Positions 11,343 through 23,605 are shown, counted from the first letter of the stretch. The stretch: 64,000 bases of DNA from Zanthoxylum bungeanum (GCA_019454045.1 SKCR01021096.1:43065-107064), one strand, 5' to 3'. The notes: generated by a model from the sequence alone, not told the origin. Numbers and translations: made by a program.

Positions 11343-11852
11343 CTGAGCCAACTGGGAGCACAACTTTACGACCACCTCCTCGGGTGAAAGGTCCTCAAAC
11401 CTCGGAATCTTCTCAGGAGGTACAGCCCCGGCCAGCTCATTGAAAGCCGGTACCAAGTGGGAAGTAGCCTCCCTGATATTCTTCCCAAGGTCATCAACTC
11501 CGAGAACCACAGCACCCTTCAATTTCTTAGAAGGACCCTCCTGCCGAACTGGAGTTTTCTCTGCTCGGAGCCTCCTCCTCCTCCAATTCCCCGCCTCAAT
11601 TGGTATCCACAGCTCCAAACCGACGTTTCCTCCTCCTGGAGGGTCTTGGAGGGCTAGCAGGACGGGTGGCACCCATTGGAGGCACCCGAGGAGATGAAGA
11701 TAGACCCTGAGAACTCGGCCGTTCTGTCCCCACGGTCACCTTTCTATATCTCGGAAGATTCAGGCCGTTTCCGAGAAGTGCCAGCTCCACCTGGGCTAAC
11801 TTTATTCGCGGCGCCGGTCAACCGATCAAGGTACTTTCTCTCTTCGACATAC
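11343..11852 (-). pseudogene. Antisense gene exon 3
   Basis: The acceptor is TTTTTGCAG|GT at 11853/11852 and the donor CTCAG|GTTATT at 11343/11342. It starts with VEERKYLDRLTGAANKV and ends with IPRFEDLSPEEVVVKLCSQL. The frame changes at least twice in its Pro/Arg-rich middle. Confidence 0.6.
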
Positions 11853-11988
11853 CTGCAAAAACAAAGACAAAAACAAGGGTTCAGGACCTGAGAATACAAA
11901 AAAAAAAAAAAAAACAGGGAAGAAAAAAGACGACAACAAAAATGGTAAATAAACATAGGAGTTGGTTAGAAGATCAACATGCATCTAC

Positions 11989-12147
11989 CTATCCGACCCG
12001 AGACCTTAAGAAGAACGGTCCGAACGAGCCCTGATTCAAAAAACACCGCATCATTTACCAACTCCCTCCAATGAGCGGCATACCGCCGAGCCCAGAATAC
12101 CCGCTTCCGGACCTGATGGGAAACCTTGGGAGCATCCCTCCAACAGG
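11989..12147 (-). pseudogene. Antisense gene exon 2
   Basis: The acceptor is CCTCCTAG|CC at 12148/12147 and the donor is ATAG|GTAGAT at 11989/11988. The encoded segment contains VRKRVFWARRYAAHWRELV. The flanking introns are short and AT-rich, typical of plant introns. Confidence 0.65.
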
Positions 12148-12229
12148 CTAGGAGGAATAAAAGAAAATGGGTAAGAATCCAAACATAAAAAAAACTAAGG
12201 GAAGAAAAGCTAAAGGTTAAACTCCTAAC

Positions 12230-12967
12230 CTCCCGCCCTAAAGATGTCCGGAACCAAGATCTCCCCTTCATCCGACCTCAGGGTCCGTCCCCAATCTCCA
12301 GTGGCCCAGAACCAAAGATCTTTGAAATTCTTATGTGAGTCAGGAGTTTTTGGACGACGTTTGACGAACCATCGTAAGCAGAAAGGTAGTACCAACCGCG
12401 GTGAGTCTTTGGGTTGGCCTTCAACCGATATAACCTCTTCATCTCTTCAAAAGAAGGTTCGCCAAGCCCCGCCCGATGCCAAGCTACATACAACCCGGCC
12501 AAAATCCTCCAACTGTTTAGACTCAGTTGACAGGGGGCGATCTCCATCTCGGCCAGCATCCAGGCAAAATAGGGTTGAATTGGCAGCCGGAGCCCGCATT
12601 CGAAGAAAGCTGAAAGAAGGGCCACGGAACCCTCATCAGGCTGACTGACACGATCACATGGAAGAGGGACCTCAAGGGCAATGTCTATCGGGATGTCATA
12701 CCATTGCCGAAGCAGTGCTAGATCATCCTCGGTTATCTTAGAGGGCCGAACCATGTCCAGAGCCGAGCCGTCAAAATCACCAGGCTCCGGATCCTCCCGA
12801 GGAACCCTCTGATGATAAGAATCTTGTTCGATCTCACAAAGGGTGGGAGTAGTATCAAGGTCTTCCACACTGGGTGCCCCCGAGCCCGAGGAAAGCTCTT
12901 CAGCAGGGGGTATTGAGGGTCTAGCAGGGTTTACAGGGGAAGATCTGTTGTCAGACGTTCCTGACAT
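12230..12967 (-). pseudogene. Antisense gene exon 1 (PF04195-like domain)
   Basis: Exon 1 runs from the ATG to the donor GAG|GTTAGG at 12230/12229. The frame that starts at 12967 meets a stop at 12278, but after a one-base shift near 12366 a second frame gives KNFKDLWFWATGDWG, the expected continuation of the domain, up to the donor site. Confidence 0.7.
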
Positions 12968-13748
12968 CCTAAGAAATAAAAAGGAAGGGGAAGTCAGTCT
13001 AGAGCTAAAACTCTAAAACTGCTCAGGAATTCCGAGAAAGCTAAGCAGGCGGGTTCTAAAATGCCCTAACAAAATTCGACAAGCCATAAGTCACTCCCTA
13101 GCAACATCAAAGCTAACAAATGATTCACAACACACAAAAAGAGGAGAGGTCGTTCAGAAAACTTACTTGTTTTTTTTCAGAAAGACTGAAGATTGCACAG
13201 CACGGTTTGCTCGTCCCCTAAATTCGCAGGTCACAACGGAGAAAGAAGAAAAGTGCACGGCTGAAAGGAACTCCGGGAGTACTGAGTCAAGTGAGTCACG
13301 GTTGAAATATTCATTGGAAAAAGAGAAAGATTTGCCAAAAAGACTGCACAGTGAAAGCCCCGTCTTTTTATAGTCATGAGTGGGACGCCCATGGCCGTTG
13401 GATCGGGAAAAGAAACCCGGATGGACGCCAAGTGTCAACTGTAAAAGAGGTCTGCCAAAATCAAACGAACGGTTGAGATCAGCACATTATTGAAACGCCC
13501 CTACACGGTCGATTCACTTTCTTTTTTGGGGGGAATCCGACAGATGATTGACAAGTGTCACACTTAGGGAAAACCCTAAAGGTCATTTGATGGGCATTAA
13601 ACAGACGTGACTGTTGTGCGTCTCAAGAAGAGGTGCTTGAAAAGAGGCGACAAAAATTTCGATTCAACCCCGGATCGACCACCAACAAAGAGATCAGCAC
13701 ACCATCTTTATATAGTTCCCGGCACCAACTTATATACTCGTTGGAACC
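12968..13748. other. T1 region between antisense gene and polypurine tract
   Basis: About 780 bp holding the presumed 5' leader and promoter of the antisense gene. A T6G6 tract lies at about 13524-13535. Small frames on both strands are short and unlike known proteins. Confidence 0.5.
13364..13373 (-). promoter_or_regulatory. TATA box for the antisense gene
   Basis: On the minus strand the sequence reads CTATAAAAAG, about 395 bp upstream of the antisense ATG at 12967. It suggests that the antisense gene has its own promoter inside T1. No experiment supports this here. Confidence 0.5.
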
Positions 13749-13765
13749 GAGAACTAGAGGACAGA
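13749..13765 (+). other. Polypurine tract of T1
   Basis: The purine-rich sequence gagaactagaggacaga directly precedes the LTR start tgttgatggtg. It would prime plus-strand DNA synthesis. Confidence 0.6.
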
Positions 13766-14525
13766 TGTTGATGGTGTTTTCAGGCACTATGATATTTAAA
13801 GCAGCACGACAAGGGTAGAAGGGTAATTCCCTTCTTGGGTGAGATCACTAACACCGACCCGACCCATAAAAAACCAGCAGTAAGGGCCCGAGCGTTTTAC
13901 AAATAAAAGACTGACCACAACATGAAGATACCGAGCACTTGATGATAGGCGACCGAGCACTGGAATTCAAGATGACCGGGCACTTATCAGGTCAACAGAA
14001 GCACTCCCGGTACAAAAGACTATCATGACCGACCACATGAAGACCGGGAGCACGGCGAGATATGCTCCAGAAGATAAGTTATTCTACTTTCATGGTAAAA
14101 CTGAGGAGTCAGAGTCCTAGTAGGATAAAAGAAGTAAAAGATAGATTTGGTAAAAGGTTTCATTGAGGGAGCAGGAGATTGTTTCAACTAGGAAACCTCA
14201 TACTAAGAGGAATCTGATTCCTTCACTATTATAAATAGAAGGGTAGAGTATGTGTAAAAGGCATCAGAATCAAAACTTGTAAGAAAAGGCACAAGAGATA
14301 CAAGTTTCAGCAATAATAAGTATAGTCCTGTTTGTGTCCGTGGACGTAGGTCGGGTAAAAACCCGCCGAACCACGTTAAATCTCATTGTTTGATTGTCGC
14401 ATTATCTACCTTCTGCTAAGTTTGCTTTTGGTTTCCCTCATAACCAAACAAATTCACTATTGAGGGAGGATTACCTCGGGAGTGATATTCTCATATTGCC
14501 CTGAGACCAAAATCCACCGTCAACA
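13766..14525 (+). repeat. T1 3' LTR (760 bp)
   Basis: It begins TGTTGATGGTG and ends CACCGTCAACA, which are imperfect inverted repeats of each other as expected for LTR ends. The last 125 bp match the 5' LTR remnant. The flanking DNA after it begins gaaat, a possible target duplication. Confidence 0.8.
14230..14237 (+). promoter_or_regulatory. TATA box in T1 LTR
   Basis: TATAAATA lies 464 bp into the LTR, a normal place for the U3 promoter. The matching part of the 5' LTR has been displaced by LTR-D. Confidence 0.6.
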
Positions 14526-15340
14526 GAAATCATAATATTTATAGCCCTTAAAAATATTATTGTCCTCAATGGTGGACATCTTTTTAACAATTGTCTTATC
14601 GTTTGTGATTTATTTCCAATAATTATCTCGTCACATGTTCCTTAATTACTGTTTTTTTTTGAGTTAGAAGCTTGACCTCGATCTGACTCTAATAACAAAT
14701 GTTAAGTACACAAATGGCCATAATTAGGATAATCAAAAATAAGATTGGATTCTTATGAGGAAACCAATACCTCAAGTGTTTATATTTTGAATAATCAATG
14801 ACCTCGTATATAGAGTTGCTATAATACTTCTTTGTGACTTCTTATTTCACTAATACGTAATATATAATAACAAATACTAATTTAAAGATAACTATTGTTA
14901 AGGATATTATCCCCAAAAGGATAATAATCATATCACATATAACTTATTAGATGATACAAAATAATGAATAAGACATCGTAACATTTTAAATTTATCCCGC
15001 AATTATCACCATTCTCTGATAGTTTTGAATATATATTTTTTTTAATGAGCCCAATTATCACCAGCCTTGATGTGTAGATTATAATATCTAATTGGGTTTA
15101 ATTTTGTATGCGAGAGGAGCTTTTGCCACTCCCCTAAAATTCTAATCACACGTCATTTTATATTTTCCCCCTATAATACCCCTACTTCGAATAGATCACC
15201 AAAGATACTTCTTGATTAATTAAATAATTAATTTTTTATTCTAATAGGGGAAGCCTCTTATAAGCCACAGGTTAGCCCACCCTCCTTAATCTTTTCTCCA
15301 ACAATTAATACTAATTAAATAATAAATATACAATCCTGTT
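14526..15340. other. AT-rich flank, no gene seen
   Basis: AT-rich sequence with no open frame of useful length and no repeat I recognise. It is the DNA into which T1 and the MITE were inserted. Confidence 0.6.
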
Positions 15341-16187
15341 TAGGAGTGTGCATCGGTCGGTTCGGTCAGTTAATCCTTGATTTTTTAACCGTAACCGAAA
15401 TTTTCGGTTAAATAAAAATGTGACCGATTTAACCACATTTATGACCAACCATAAAACCCATTAACCATTATATTTCGGTAGGTTATGGTTAATTCGGTTA
15501 TTAAACCAATCCAATAAATTAAAATTTAATATTTTTTATAATTTTTAATTGTAAAATTATATATGATGTAGGTCGGTTCTACCGATTTTTTGGAACGTTT
15601 CAACCAGTCGAACCACTGACGCATTAAATTTTTTGGATCACTAATTCGATCACATATCTGATTCTAAAATACCGATTCTAACTAACATTTGATTAAATTA
15701 TTTATATTTAATTACATGCTAGAGAAATATTTTTAGAAATTTTAAGGGTCACGAATCCACCACGATGCAAAATCTACACATTTGAAATTTTATGTATTTT
15801 TACCTTTAAATTCTTGAGAGAAATTAAAAAGAGTCAAAACCAATATGTTAATTCAGTTTGTCATTTGAATTTTATCAATTTTATTTTCGGGTAGTATTAT
15901 CAAATCAATATAACTACAACCAATTGAGAGTTTACATGTAGACTATCTTAACTCTAAAAAATTAAAGGATTCGCACGCGCTAATATATATATATATATAT
16001 GGTTTAATTTTGGTTAATCGGTCGGTTCGGTTATACGAATCTCATAACCGTAACCGAATCGAATAACCGAAAAAATTAAAAATTTTAACCGTAATAACCG
16101 ATTTAACCGAATTAACCGAACCGTAATAAAAAAAATGGGTCGGAACGGTTCGGTTAATCGGTTAAAACCAATTAATGCACACCCCTA
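15341..16187. mobile_element. hAT-like MITE, 847 bp
   Basis: The ends are taggagtgtgcat and atgcacaccccta, inverted repeats with one mismatch. The flanks are atcctgtt (15333-15340) and atcgtgtt (16188-16195), an 8-bp target duplication with one mismatch, which points to the hAT superfamily. Subterminal regions are dense in ggttcggtt and aaccgaacc words, so the arms can fold on each other. There is no coding capacity; the transposase would come from elsewhere. An (AT)n run lies at about 15982-16000. Confidence 0.85.
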
Positions 16188-16195
16188 ATCGTGTT

Positions 16196-19100
16196 GCAGC
16201 AAAAGCCTCTAAATCTTGATGCAAGAATCAAGTTTCTTGTTAACCCAATGATGTTTTGTTAACAACTACACTCAAGTGACACACAAGAACATATCTGAAT
16301 CAAATTCAAAAACAACCCACAGGAATCATTTGATGAAACACACTATAAACACAACGAAAAACGAAGAAACTAAGATGCACGATCCATCAAGTTTTTTCAA
16401 CTAGGACAGAGCATCACACTCTTTCTTTTATTAAGAGGCTATGTCTAGATATGTAGAGTATATTATAAGTTACAAATTTATAACATCCCATTAGAGTCAG
16501 GATGTTATCGTTAGGAGACATGAGTAACACGTCTCCCAAAGCCTCAAAATTAATAGAAAATTGACATGACGCACCCTAAATTTCGGACAACCTAAAACAT
16601 AATTTAGCATCAACACACCCTGTAACAAATATCAGATGACCAAAAAGGACCTCCGGTCCAAACCCAAGACAAATCAAATCTCAATATCAATACATCAGGG
16701 CTCCGTGCCCACAATCAAACATAAAAATTAAAACTTTTATTTACTAACATACATATACCAATGGGCATTCCACGATACAAAACATAAACAATATAATTCC
16801 TAAACTCTTATGACATCCTCAGGACTCTAGAGAGGGTGACTACAGCCTGGGTGATCATTCGTCTCGAACATAAGCATCCATAACTTGATGTCTGACCGAT
16901 CTGGTTGCCAACCTTCAAAACTAGCAAACTGAAATGGTATGAGTTATAAAACTGAGTAAGTAATCACACACATCATGAAAAATAAGAATAAATTCCTAAA
17001 ATGTATGCTAAGGCGTATATACGCGCGCGCGCGCACACACACACATGTATATGTACAATTGTCTGTTAGAACATCCTTATACTTCGTACTGTCCTTTATA
17101 CTTATTAAACATAAAGGTTTTCGAAAACCCGTACATAAACCGACCCAGAAGTTGAGTTTTTGAAGCGTACCTAATGTGAATCAGAATTCTTATACGGAGA
17201 GTTCTTCGAACGTTCAAACCCTAAATTACAACAAATATATACAACCTCAAAATATAGCCTATACAGATTTCCAACTCTTCTCCCTAACAAATATACCATA
17301 ATCGTAAAAATACACGGATCACACACACATGCCCTAAATGAATATCGCAAAATCAGTTTCATCAACACAACATGAACAGAACACGTAAACGATCCCTATA
17401 CAACAAAATGAAAATATGTTATTAGAAACAGAAAGTAATACGGATTCTTTAAAGGCAATAGCATACATGGTCAGAATTGCAAAATATATTACGGATTCTT
17501 TCCAGGTAATCATATAATATATCAATTACGGTAATCACAATACAAATTTCACACAGTCAATTTCCATAATCTGGAACAGAAATTAGAATACATATACAAA
17601 AAATTGATTTCATTTATTAGTATATTCGGAAATCAAAATGTAAACTATTTACAGACAACATATTCCTTATTAGAAATAAAAACACAACACTAAAGCCTTT
17701 TAGACAACACATTCATTATCACTATCAGAAATCACACTACAGATTCCAATCAATCATCAGAAATCAGAATACGTGGAAATAAGCGGAAATAAACAATCAG
17801 AATCGATATTACGTGAAATTCCCGACTCAATTATATAAATTTCTGGATCTTTTCGGAAAACCCAAATTAAATATGTTTCAACGATTTCAGTTTCATTACT
17901 CTCAAAACATCTAGCTTTTACAAATCTACCAAATCAAATTCACTTTTTAAACAAAAATCCAGAAATCCTTTAAAAGGTCTGAAATCGTTACAAACAAATC
18001 TAGAACCTTTCGGATCAATACTGTTCCTCCAAAAAATAGCAAAGTACTCCTAATTAACCATATTATACTATTCTATGATAATTAAATAATTAAATTCTCG
18101 AATTACGTGTTTTCAAAAAATCTTCCATTACAACTTCGATAACGCTACGAAAGGATCATAGACCTTCCAAAACTTTATGAATTCATTTAAACATGATCAT
18201 ATCATCATAATTAACTCATATAGATCATTACATTCATCAAAGAACAAACACGCTCAAAATATGATTTTACCGGTATCTCGCTAATACTATCGGATCGATC
18301 CAATTCATTTCGATTTTACCCAGATTCTACCAATAGCACAAATTCAATACATTCTAATTTATCCAATACAACACAAGTGAAAATATTACTCTACGAAACT
18401 ACTGGAAGTATCCAAATACAAAATGAGAAACTTGAAAATATCAAATTTTTATTAGAAGGCATTATCGAGATTTCGAGGCATATACGGACTCCCAATGCTC
18501 CAACGAATGCGTAGGAATCGACGAAATTTGAATTGGAGCTAGAGTCACAAGAAAGTTACTTTTCATAATTTCTTTCTTCCTCGATTTGCATGCAACCGAG
18601 CATGGATCGGAGAAACTGACATCACCATCTTGTAATACTTTCTGAGGACTTCGATTTAGTAGGTGGCTCGACACATGGATCAAGGCGATGAGCCAGGATA
18701 GGAAAATAAACACTCGTGTGTTTTCTTCTTATTTATGCTAGATTTCGGCGGCCTTAGACCGGTCAATGGCCACCGTTGGACTGGGGGTGGTTTGGCACAG
18801 CAGCCGATATTAGTCCACCGTCTGTCGGGTGCCAGATATGGCCGGTGTATCAGCTGCTTCTCCAAAACATGGGAGGGATTGGGTGGACTCTTTTGTGAAC
18901 TATGGCTCTTTCTACAATTTCTAAAATCTATGAGTATTTATAATATTTTTTTGAAAATTAAAAAATAGCCTCTTGTAATTACAATAAGGTCAATGAATGT
19001 GTATTGCTTCATAAATATACATTTTGTAGGCCCTTCTTGTACGAATTTTGATAGTGTTCAATACAAAAGTTATTCGTCATCGAATGACCTTTCCAACGGA

Positions 19101-19270
19101 TTGAGAATCAGCTCAATCGAAGTTTGTTTGCTATTTTTATATTCGAAACAATGAAATTTTCTCCGTATATAAAAATCACATAACCAATTCTTTTGAATTT
19201 CATGATTCTCAAAGTAACGAGATTCCACTAAAAGGCATTCGGACCTATTATTCAACATTTAAACTCTTAT
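16196..19270. other. AT-rich region, no gene recognised
   Basis: About 3 kb of AT-rich DNA. The strand-reverse reading near 16490-16590 and the stretch around 18460-18870 have some retrotransposon-like flavour, but I could not anchor a domain. A (CG)n(CA)n microsatellite lies at 17021-17045. Short frames here have no recognisable motif. Confidence 0.5.
17021..17045. repeat. Dinucleotide microsatellite (CG)n(CA)n
   Basis: Seen directly as alternating cg followed by ca. The alternating purine-pyrimidine run could adopt Z-form DNA. Confidence 0.9.
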
Positions 19271-19683
19271 TTCCTAACATTGTCTCGTTTCGAGACATGA
19301 ACAGAGATCTGTTCAACCATTTCCCGTTCTACGGTTGTGTTCATTTTGGCCCTGAACAGCGGTCCTGGATTCATCAAGTACTTTAGGGAAATCAGCTTGT
19401 AAAATCCCATGGAAACGACCTCACTTCTTACTTGAAATGGGTGATCTACTATGAAGAGGTAATCTACCTTTACCCATATTAGGACTCATCTCATAATATA
19501 GTGATCATTAAAAGCCTTAGCTTATCCTAACCTTGACAGACAGCACTCGGCGTCATTATTGGAATAGGATAGAGTACAAAACTCTTCAAAGCTTGTTTTG
19601 AATTGCACAAAGTTTCAGTTGTCCCTTTTTAACCTAGATATTGGGATCTCTAGTCAACTAGGTTGGGTTTCCACAGTGACAAT
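19271..19683 (-). other. 3' untranslated part of minus-strand Copia element
   Basis: It follows the end of the RNase H frame on the minus strand. The minus-strand reading contains aatgttaggaaataagag near 19279, a possible LTR start, but I could not match it to a second LTR. Confidence 0.35.
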
Positions 19684-19699
19684 TCTTAATTTATAGGCT

Positions 19700-20329
19700 T
19701 CAAGCCAATGCCCTCGATGACTTCTCAACTTGCTCTATAGGTAAACCTTTAGTAAGTGGATCCGCTAGGTTTTCCTTCGACTTAACATAATCGATCGATA
19801 TTATGCCACTTGAGAGCATTTGACGTATAGTATTATGTCTCCGACGTATGTGTCGAGACTTACCTTTATACATTGTATTTTGGGCTCTCCCAATAGCCGA
19901 TTGGCTATCACAATGTATGCTTATCGCTGACACCGGTTTGGGCCAACTAGGAATATCCTCTAGGAAATTTTGAAGTCATTCCGCTTCTTCCGCTATTTTT
20001 TCTAATGCTATGAACTTTGATTCCATAGTAGATCGGGCAATACATGTTTGCCTCGAGGATTTCCATTACACGGCTGCATTATCAAGTGTGAAAAAAAATT
20101 CACTCGTAGATTTGGAATCCACTGTATCAGATATCCAGTTAGCATTGATGTATCCCTCTAGAACAGCAGGATATCTCTCACAATGTAGCCCATATTTTGA
20201 AGTTTCTCTCAGATACCTCAAAACTCTTACTATGACTTTCCAGTGGTTATGTCCTGGATTACTTATATATCTGCTAAGCTTGTTCACAGCTTGAGCGATA
20301 TCAGGTCGTGTGCAATTCGTGAGATACAT
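19700..20329 (-). pseudogene. Copia RNase H (minus strand)
   Basis: Two frames hold it. The first has [20 protein letters not shown] and the [18 protein letters not shown] region, where the usual tyrosine-x-D-A-D motif is altered. The second has ISIHCDSQSAIGRAQN, HIRRRHNTIRQML and YVKSKENLADPLTKGL. These are standard Copia RNase H landmarks. Confidence 0.85.
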
Positions 20330-21557
20330 CAGACTTCCGATGATTACTCGAATACTCTAATTGTGATACGCTAGAGCCAAAATTCTTTGATAGATGAAGA
20401 GTTAGGTCTACAGGGGTTCTAGCCACATTTAGATCCCATTTGTTATATTTCTCAAGTATCTTCTCAATATAATGAGTCTAAGATAATATATATCCATCTG
20501 ATGTCCTAGAAATCTTAATTCCTAGGATCACATTAGCTACTCCCAAATCTTTCATGTCAAATCTGCTGGATAACACGTTTTTTGGTAGACTGAATCATTT
20601 CATGATTACTACCAATTATCAGCATATCGTCTACATAGAGACACACAATGACATATCCTTTTTGAGTTGATTTAGTTTACACACACTTATCACACTCATT
20701 GGTTTTGAATCCACTTAACAACATCTCTTTGTTAAATTTCTCATGCCATTGTTTAGGTGCTTGTTTTAATCCGTACAAAGATTTTACATGTTTGCACACC
20801 TTTGTGTTTTATCCAGGAACATTAAACCTTCTGGTTTGTTCCATATAAATCTCTTCATCCAATCACCATCAGAAGATGCGTCTTTACATTCATTTGATGT
20901 ATTTCAAGATCAAATATAGTTGCTATGGACTATGAGTATTCTTATCGACGTGATACGACTCACTGATGAATAGGTATCAAAGTAATCAAGGCCTTCTTTT
21001 TATCTATAAAATTTTATGACAAGACTTTCCTTGTATTTATCTATTGATCCATCTGGTTTCATCTTCCGTTTGAATATCCATTTGTAGCCCAGTGGCTTAC
21101 AACCTGGAGGAAGATCAACCAACTCCCAAGTATGGTTTTGAAGGATTAAATCAATCTCACTATTGATAGCCTCTTTCCACAAAGGTTCATTTCTCGAAGA
21201 CATTTCTTCCTTATAGCTTTGAGGCTCATTTTCTAACAAGTATGTCAGAAAATCGGGTCCAAATGACTTAGACGTTCTAGCTCTTTTGCTATGTCTAGGT
21301 GTATTTACCTCAATATTTCCATTTTGATCTGACTCTTGGTCAACCTGATCACTGTCCATGACAATATCAATAGTTCTTTTGAGAGACTCTCTTCTTTGTC
21401 TTTCCTTACAAGGAAATGTCTCTTCAAAAAATGTCACATTCCTTGACTCAATTATCATATTCAGATTGATGTCAGGAATCTCAGACTTGTGTACCAAGAG
21501 TCGATACGCACTACTGTTGCGAGCATATCCGATGATTATACAATCAACAGTTTTGGG
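20330..21557 (-). pseudogene. Copia reverse transcriptase (minus strand)
   Basis: The N-terminal part is clear from 21497 (LPPGCKPLGYKWIFKRKMKP, DGSIDKYK). The remainder to 20330 is fragmented over frames, yet the active site YVDDM is present at 20623-20637 followed by LIIG. No complete frame remains. Confidence 0.8.
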
Positions 21558-22330
21558 TCATATTCTAACCTTCTTAGGTTTATGAACCATTACTTTGGCA
21601 AGACACCCCCACACTTTGAGGTATTTGTATGAAGGTACATGAACTTTCCACAACTTATATGGTGTCTTGTCTAATCTCCAGTGAGGAAGCTTGTTTAGAA
21701 CATAGTTCGCGGAAAGCAAGGCTTCCCCCCACAAGTTCTGGGGTAAACCAGAACTTGTCAACATGGCGTTTATCATTTCCTTCAATGTTCGGTTTTTGCA
21801 CTCATCAATCTTGTTTTGCTGAGACGAATAAGGACCAGTGTTTTCGTGAATAATTCCATGAACGGAAAAATATTCACCGAATGGTGACACATATTCACCA
21901 CCTTTATCACTCATGATTCTCTTGATTTTCTTGCCAAGTTGATTTTCAACTTCATTCTTATAGTGTACAAAGCTCTCAATAGCTTCATCTTTTCTCCTCA
22001 ACAAATACACATAACAGAATCTTGTGTTATCATCGATAAAAGTGACAAAGTACTGTTTACTGCCTCTTCTTTGCACTATATTCATACCACACACATCAGT
22101 GTGTACAAGTTCCAAGGATTCAGAACTTCGTTCTATGGAAAGAAACGATGTTCTATGCATTTTTGCTTCAACACATGCCTCACACTTATGTTGGCTATCA
22201 ATTAATTTAGGTATAAAGTCCATGTTAATTAATTTACGCATTTTATCATAATTAACATGTCCTAACCTCCCATGCCATACATTTTGTGACTCAATAATAT
22301 AAGCAGAAGTTGTAGCTTTATTAATAGTAC
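21558..22330 (-). pseudogene. Copia integrase (minus strand)
   Basis: An open frame of 227 residues carries the zinc region end (HKCEACVEAKMHRTSF) and the catalytic core. Motifs are LVHTDVCGMNIVQRRGSKQY, FVTFIDDNTRFCYVYLL, IMSDKGGEYVSPFGEYF and, at the expected glutamate region, NKIDECKNRTLKEMI. In the last motif the usual N-G-x-x-E is altered to N-K-I-D-E. The upstream HH pair is degraded. Confidence 0.85.
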
Positions 22331-22546
22331 TGTGTCGATCGACATTTATTACATTGAATTTGAAAAGGCCCTCAGTGAGGTATCATTTTCCTACATATAC
22401 ATTATTTTTTGTCAATATAAATTTATCAAAAACAAATACAAGCTTAAAACTAGCCTTGCTAAGGAGAGAGCCCGAGACCAAATTCTTCCGAATATCTGGA
22501 ACATGCAATACATTCTTCAATGTAAGCTCCTTTCCGGATGTCATCT

Positions 22547-23605
22547 TCAGAACCAATGTACCTTGTCCAACCACTCTGGAGGTAACGAGTTTCCCATTGT
22601 CAGATGATCGCCACCATCGACCTTCTGATACAAGGAAAACATCTTGCTATCTGCACATATATGATGAGTAGCCCTAGTATCTACCAACCATTCTCTCGGA
22701 TTCCCAACCAAGTTGGCTTCAGTTACCATTGCTGATAGGTTCATCTCTGAGATCTCATCACTCAGCTGCCCACCTTCAGTGACATGGGCCTCATGTTTAT
22801 TTTTCTTGCCCTTGTCCTGAGACTTTTTGTTTTTGCAGTCCTTTGCCATATGACCGCTCTTTCCATAGTTGTAGCACTTCCCCTTGAACTTCTTGTTAGC
22901 TTGGGAAGAATCAGCTTCATTGTTCTTTCTCTTATTGCTACCCTTCACACCCTTGACGATGTTGGCCTTAGACTCCATAGTCTTGTAGCTGGCCTTCTCG
23001 GACATCCTGTTGTCCTCTTCGATCCTCAATCGAACTCCAAGGTCTTCAAGGCTCATCTGCTTCTTCTTATGTTTCAGATAGCTCTCGAAGTCCTTCCATG
23101 ATGAAGGTAACTTTTCAATTATGGTGGCAACTTGAAACGTCTAACAGAGTTTCATTCATTCATCCAGTATTTCATGAATGATCAATTACAGTCCACCCAA
23201 CTGATACATCACTATTCTTGAATCTACCATATTGTAGTCCAGGAACCTACCCACGACAAATTTCTTTTGACCGACATCCTCTGTTTTGTATTTCTTCTCG
23301 AGAGATTCCCAGAGAATCTTCATAGAAGTCATGTCTTGGTACATATTGTACAGGGTATTGTCAAGTCCACCCAAAAGGTAGTTCTTGCACAGGAAGTCTG
23401 CAGACAACCATGTCTATTCTCACAGTTCCTTGGCTATTTCCGATTCACCCTCCATAGGACCCGGAGGATCTTTGAGGAAGTTAGCCAACTGGAGAGTTGT
23501 CAGGTAGAACAACATCTTGCTCTACCACTGTTTAAAGTTTACCCCACCAAACTTTTCCGGCTTTTCTCCATGAGAGACCGGTACTGTGATGTTTCCGCTA
23601 GCCAT
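22547..23605 (-). pseudogene. Copia Gag and protease (minus strand)
   Basis: The ATG at 23605 begins a UBN2-type Gag (MASGNITVPVSHGEKPEKFG). A TAG follows about 30 codons in. Later segments, in shifted frames, contain LGGLDNTLYNMYQDMTSMKI and a zinc knuckle CYNYGKSGHMAKDC, in which the usual second Cys spacing is kept. The protease active site is WLVDTRATHHICAD near 22690, where family members have D-T/S-G-A; here G is R. This change and the stops make the copy inactive. Confidence 0.85.

Larger units (their letters stand above)
10494..12967 (-). pseudogene. T1 antisense gene: PF04195-like domain plus coiled coil
   Basis: This four-exon gene lies on the strand opposite to gag-pol, between pol and the 3' LTR. 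The start is the ATG at 12967 (MSGTSDNRSSPV). The N-terminal ~75 residues are Pro/Ser/acidic. A domain follows that resembles the plant 'putative gypsy type transposon' family (PF04195, called Transposase_28): VPLPCDRVSQPDEGSVALLS, FFECGLRLPIQPYFAWMLAE, LSLNSWRILAGLYVAW, KTHRGWYYLSA. The middle is Pro/Arg-rich; exon 4 is a long coiled coil; the tail is Pro/acidic. Consensus splice sites are visible at all three introns. A shift near 12366, others in exon 3 and a stop near 10770 break it as read. No function is established; similar antisense frames are known in Tat elements. Confidence 0.8.
2977..14525 (+). mobile_element. Tat-lineage Ty3/Gypsy element T1
   Basis: T1 is an LTR retrotransposon with the order LTR remnant, PBS, gag, protease, reverse transcriptase, RNase H, second (archaeal-type) RNase H, integrase, 3' tandem repeats, antisense gene, polypurine tract, 3' LTR. 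The dual RNase H plus a long 3' region with an antisense frame is the known signature of the Tat lineage. The 5' LTR survives only as its last 125 bp because LTR-D was inserted into it. The 3' LTR is 760 bp and ends identically in cgtcaaca. Gag-pol is broken by several frameshifts and stops. The probable target duplication on the right is gaaat; its left partner is outside the window. Confidence 0.85.
19684..23605 (-). mobile_element. Decayed Ty1/Copia element, minus strand
   Basis: Read on the minus strand, the order is gag, protease, integrase, reverse transcriptase, RNase H, which is the Copia order (integrase before RT). It is broken by many stops and frameshifts and no paired LTRs could be matched by eye, so it is an old copy. 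The right end near 23605 is the gag start; leader sequence lies beyond. Confidence 0.85.

Noticed and set aside
16450..18720. Possible Gypsy or other LTR on the minus strand
   Set aside because: Only compositional resemblance; no primer site, polypurine tract, paired repeat or protein motif could be fixed.
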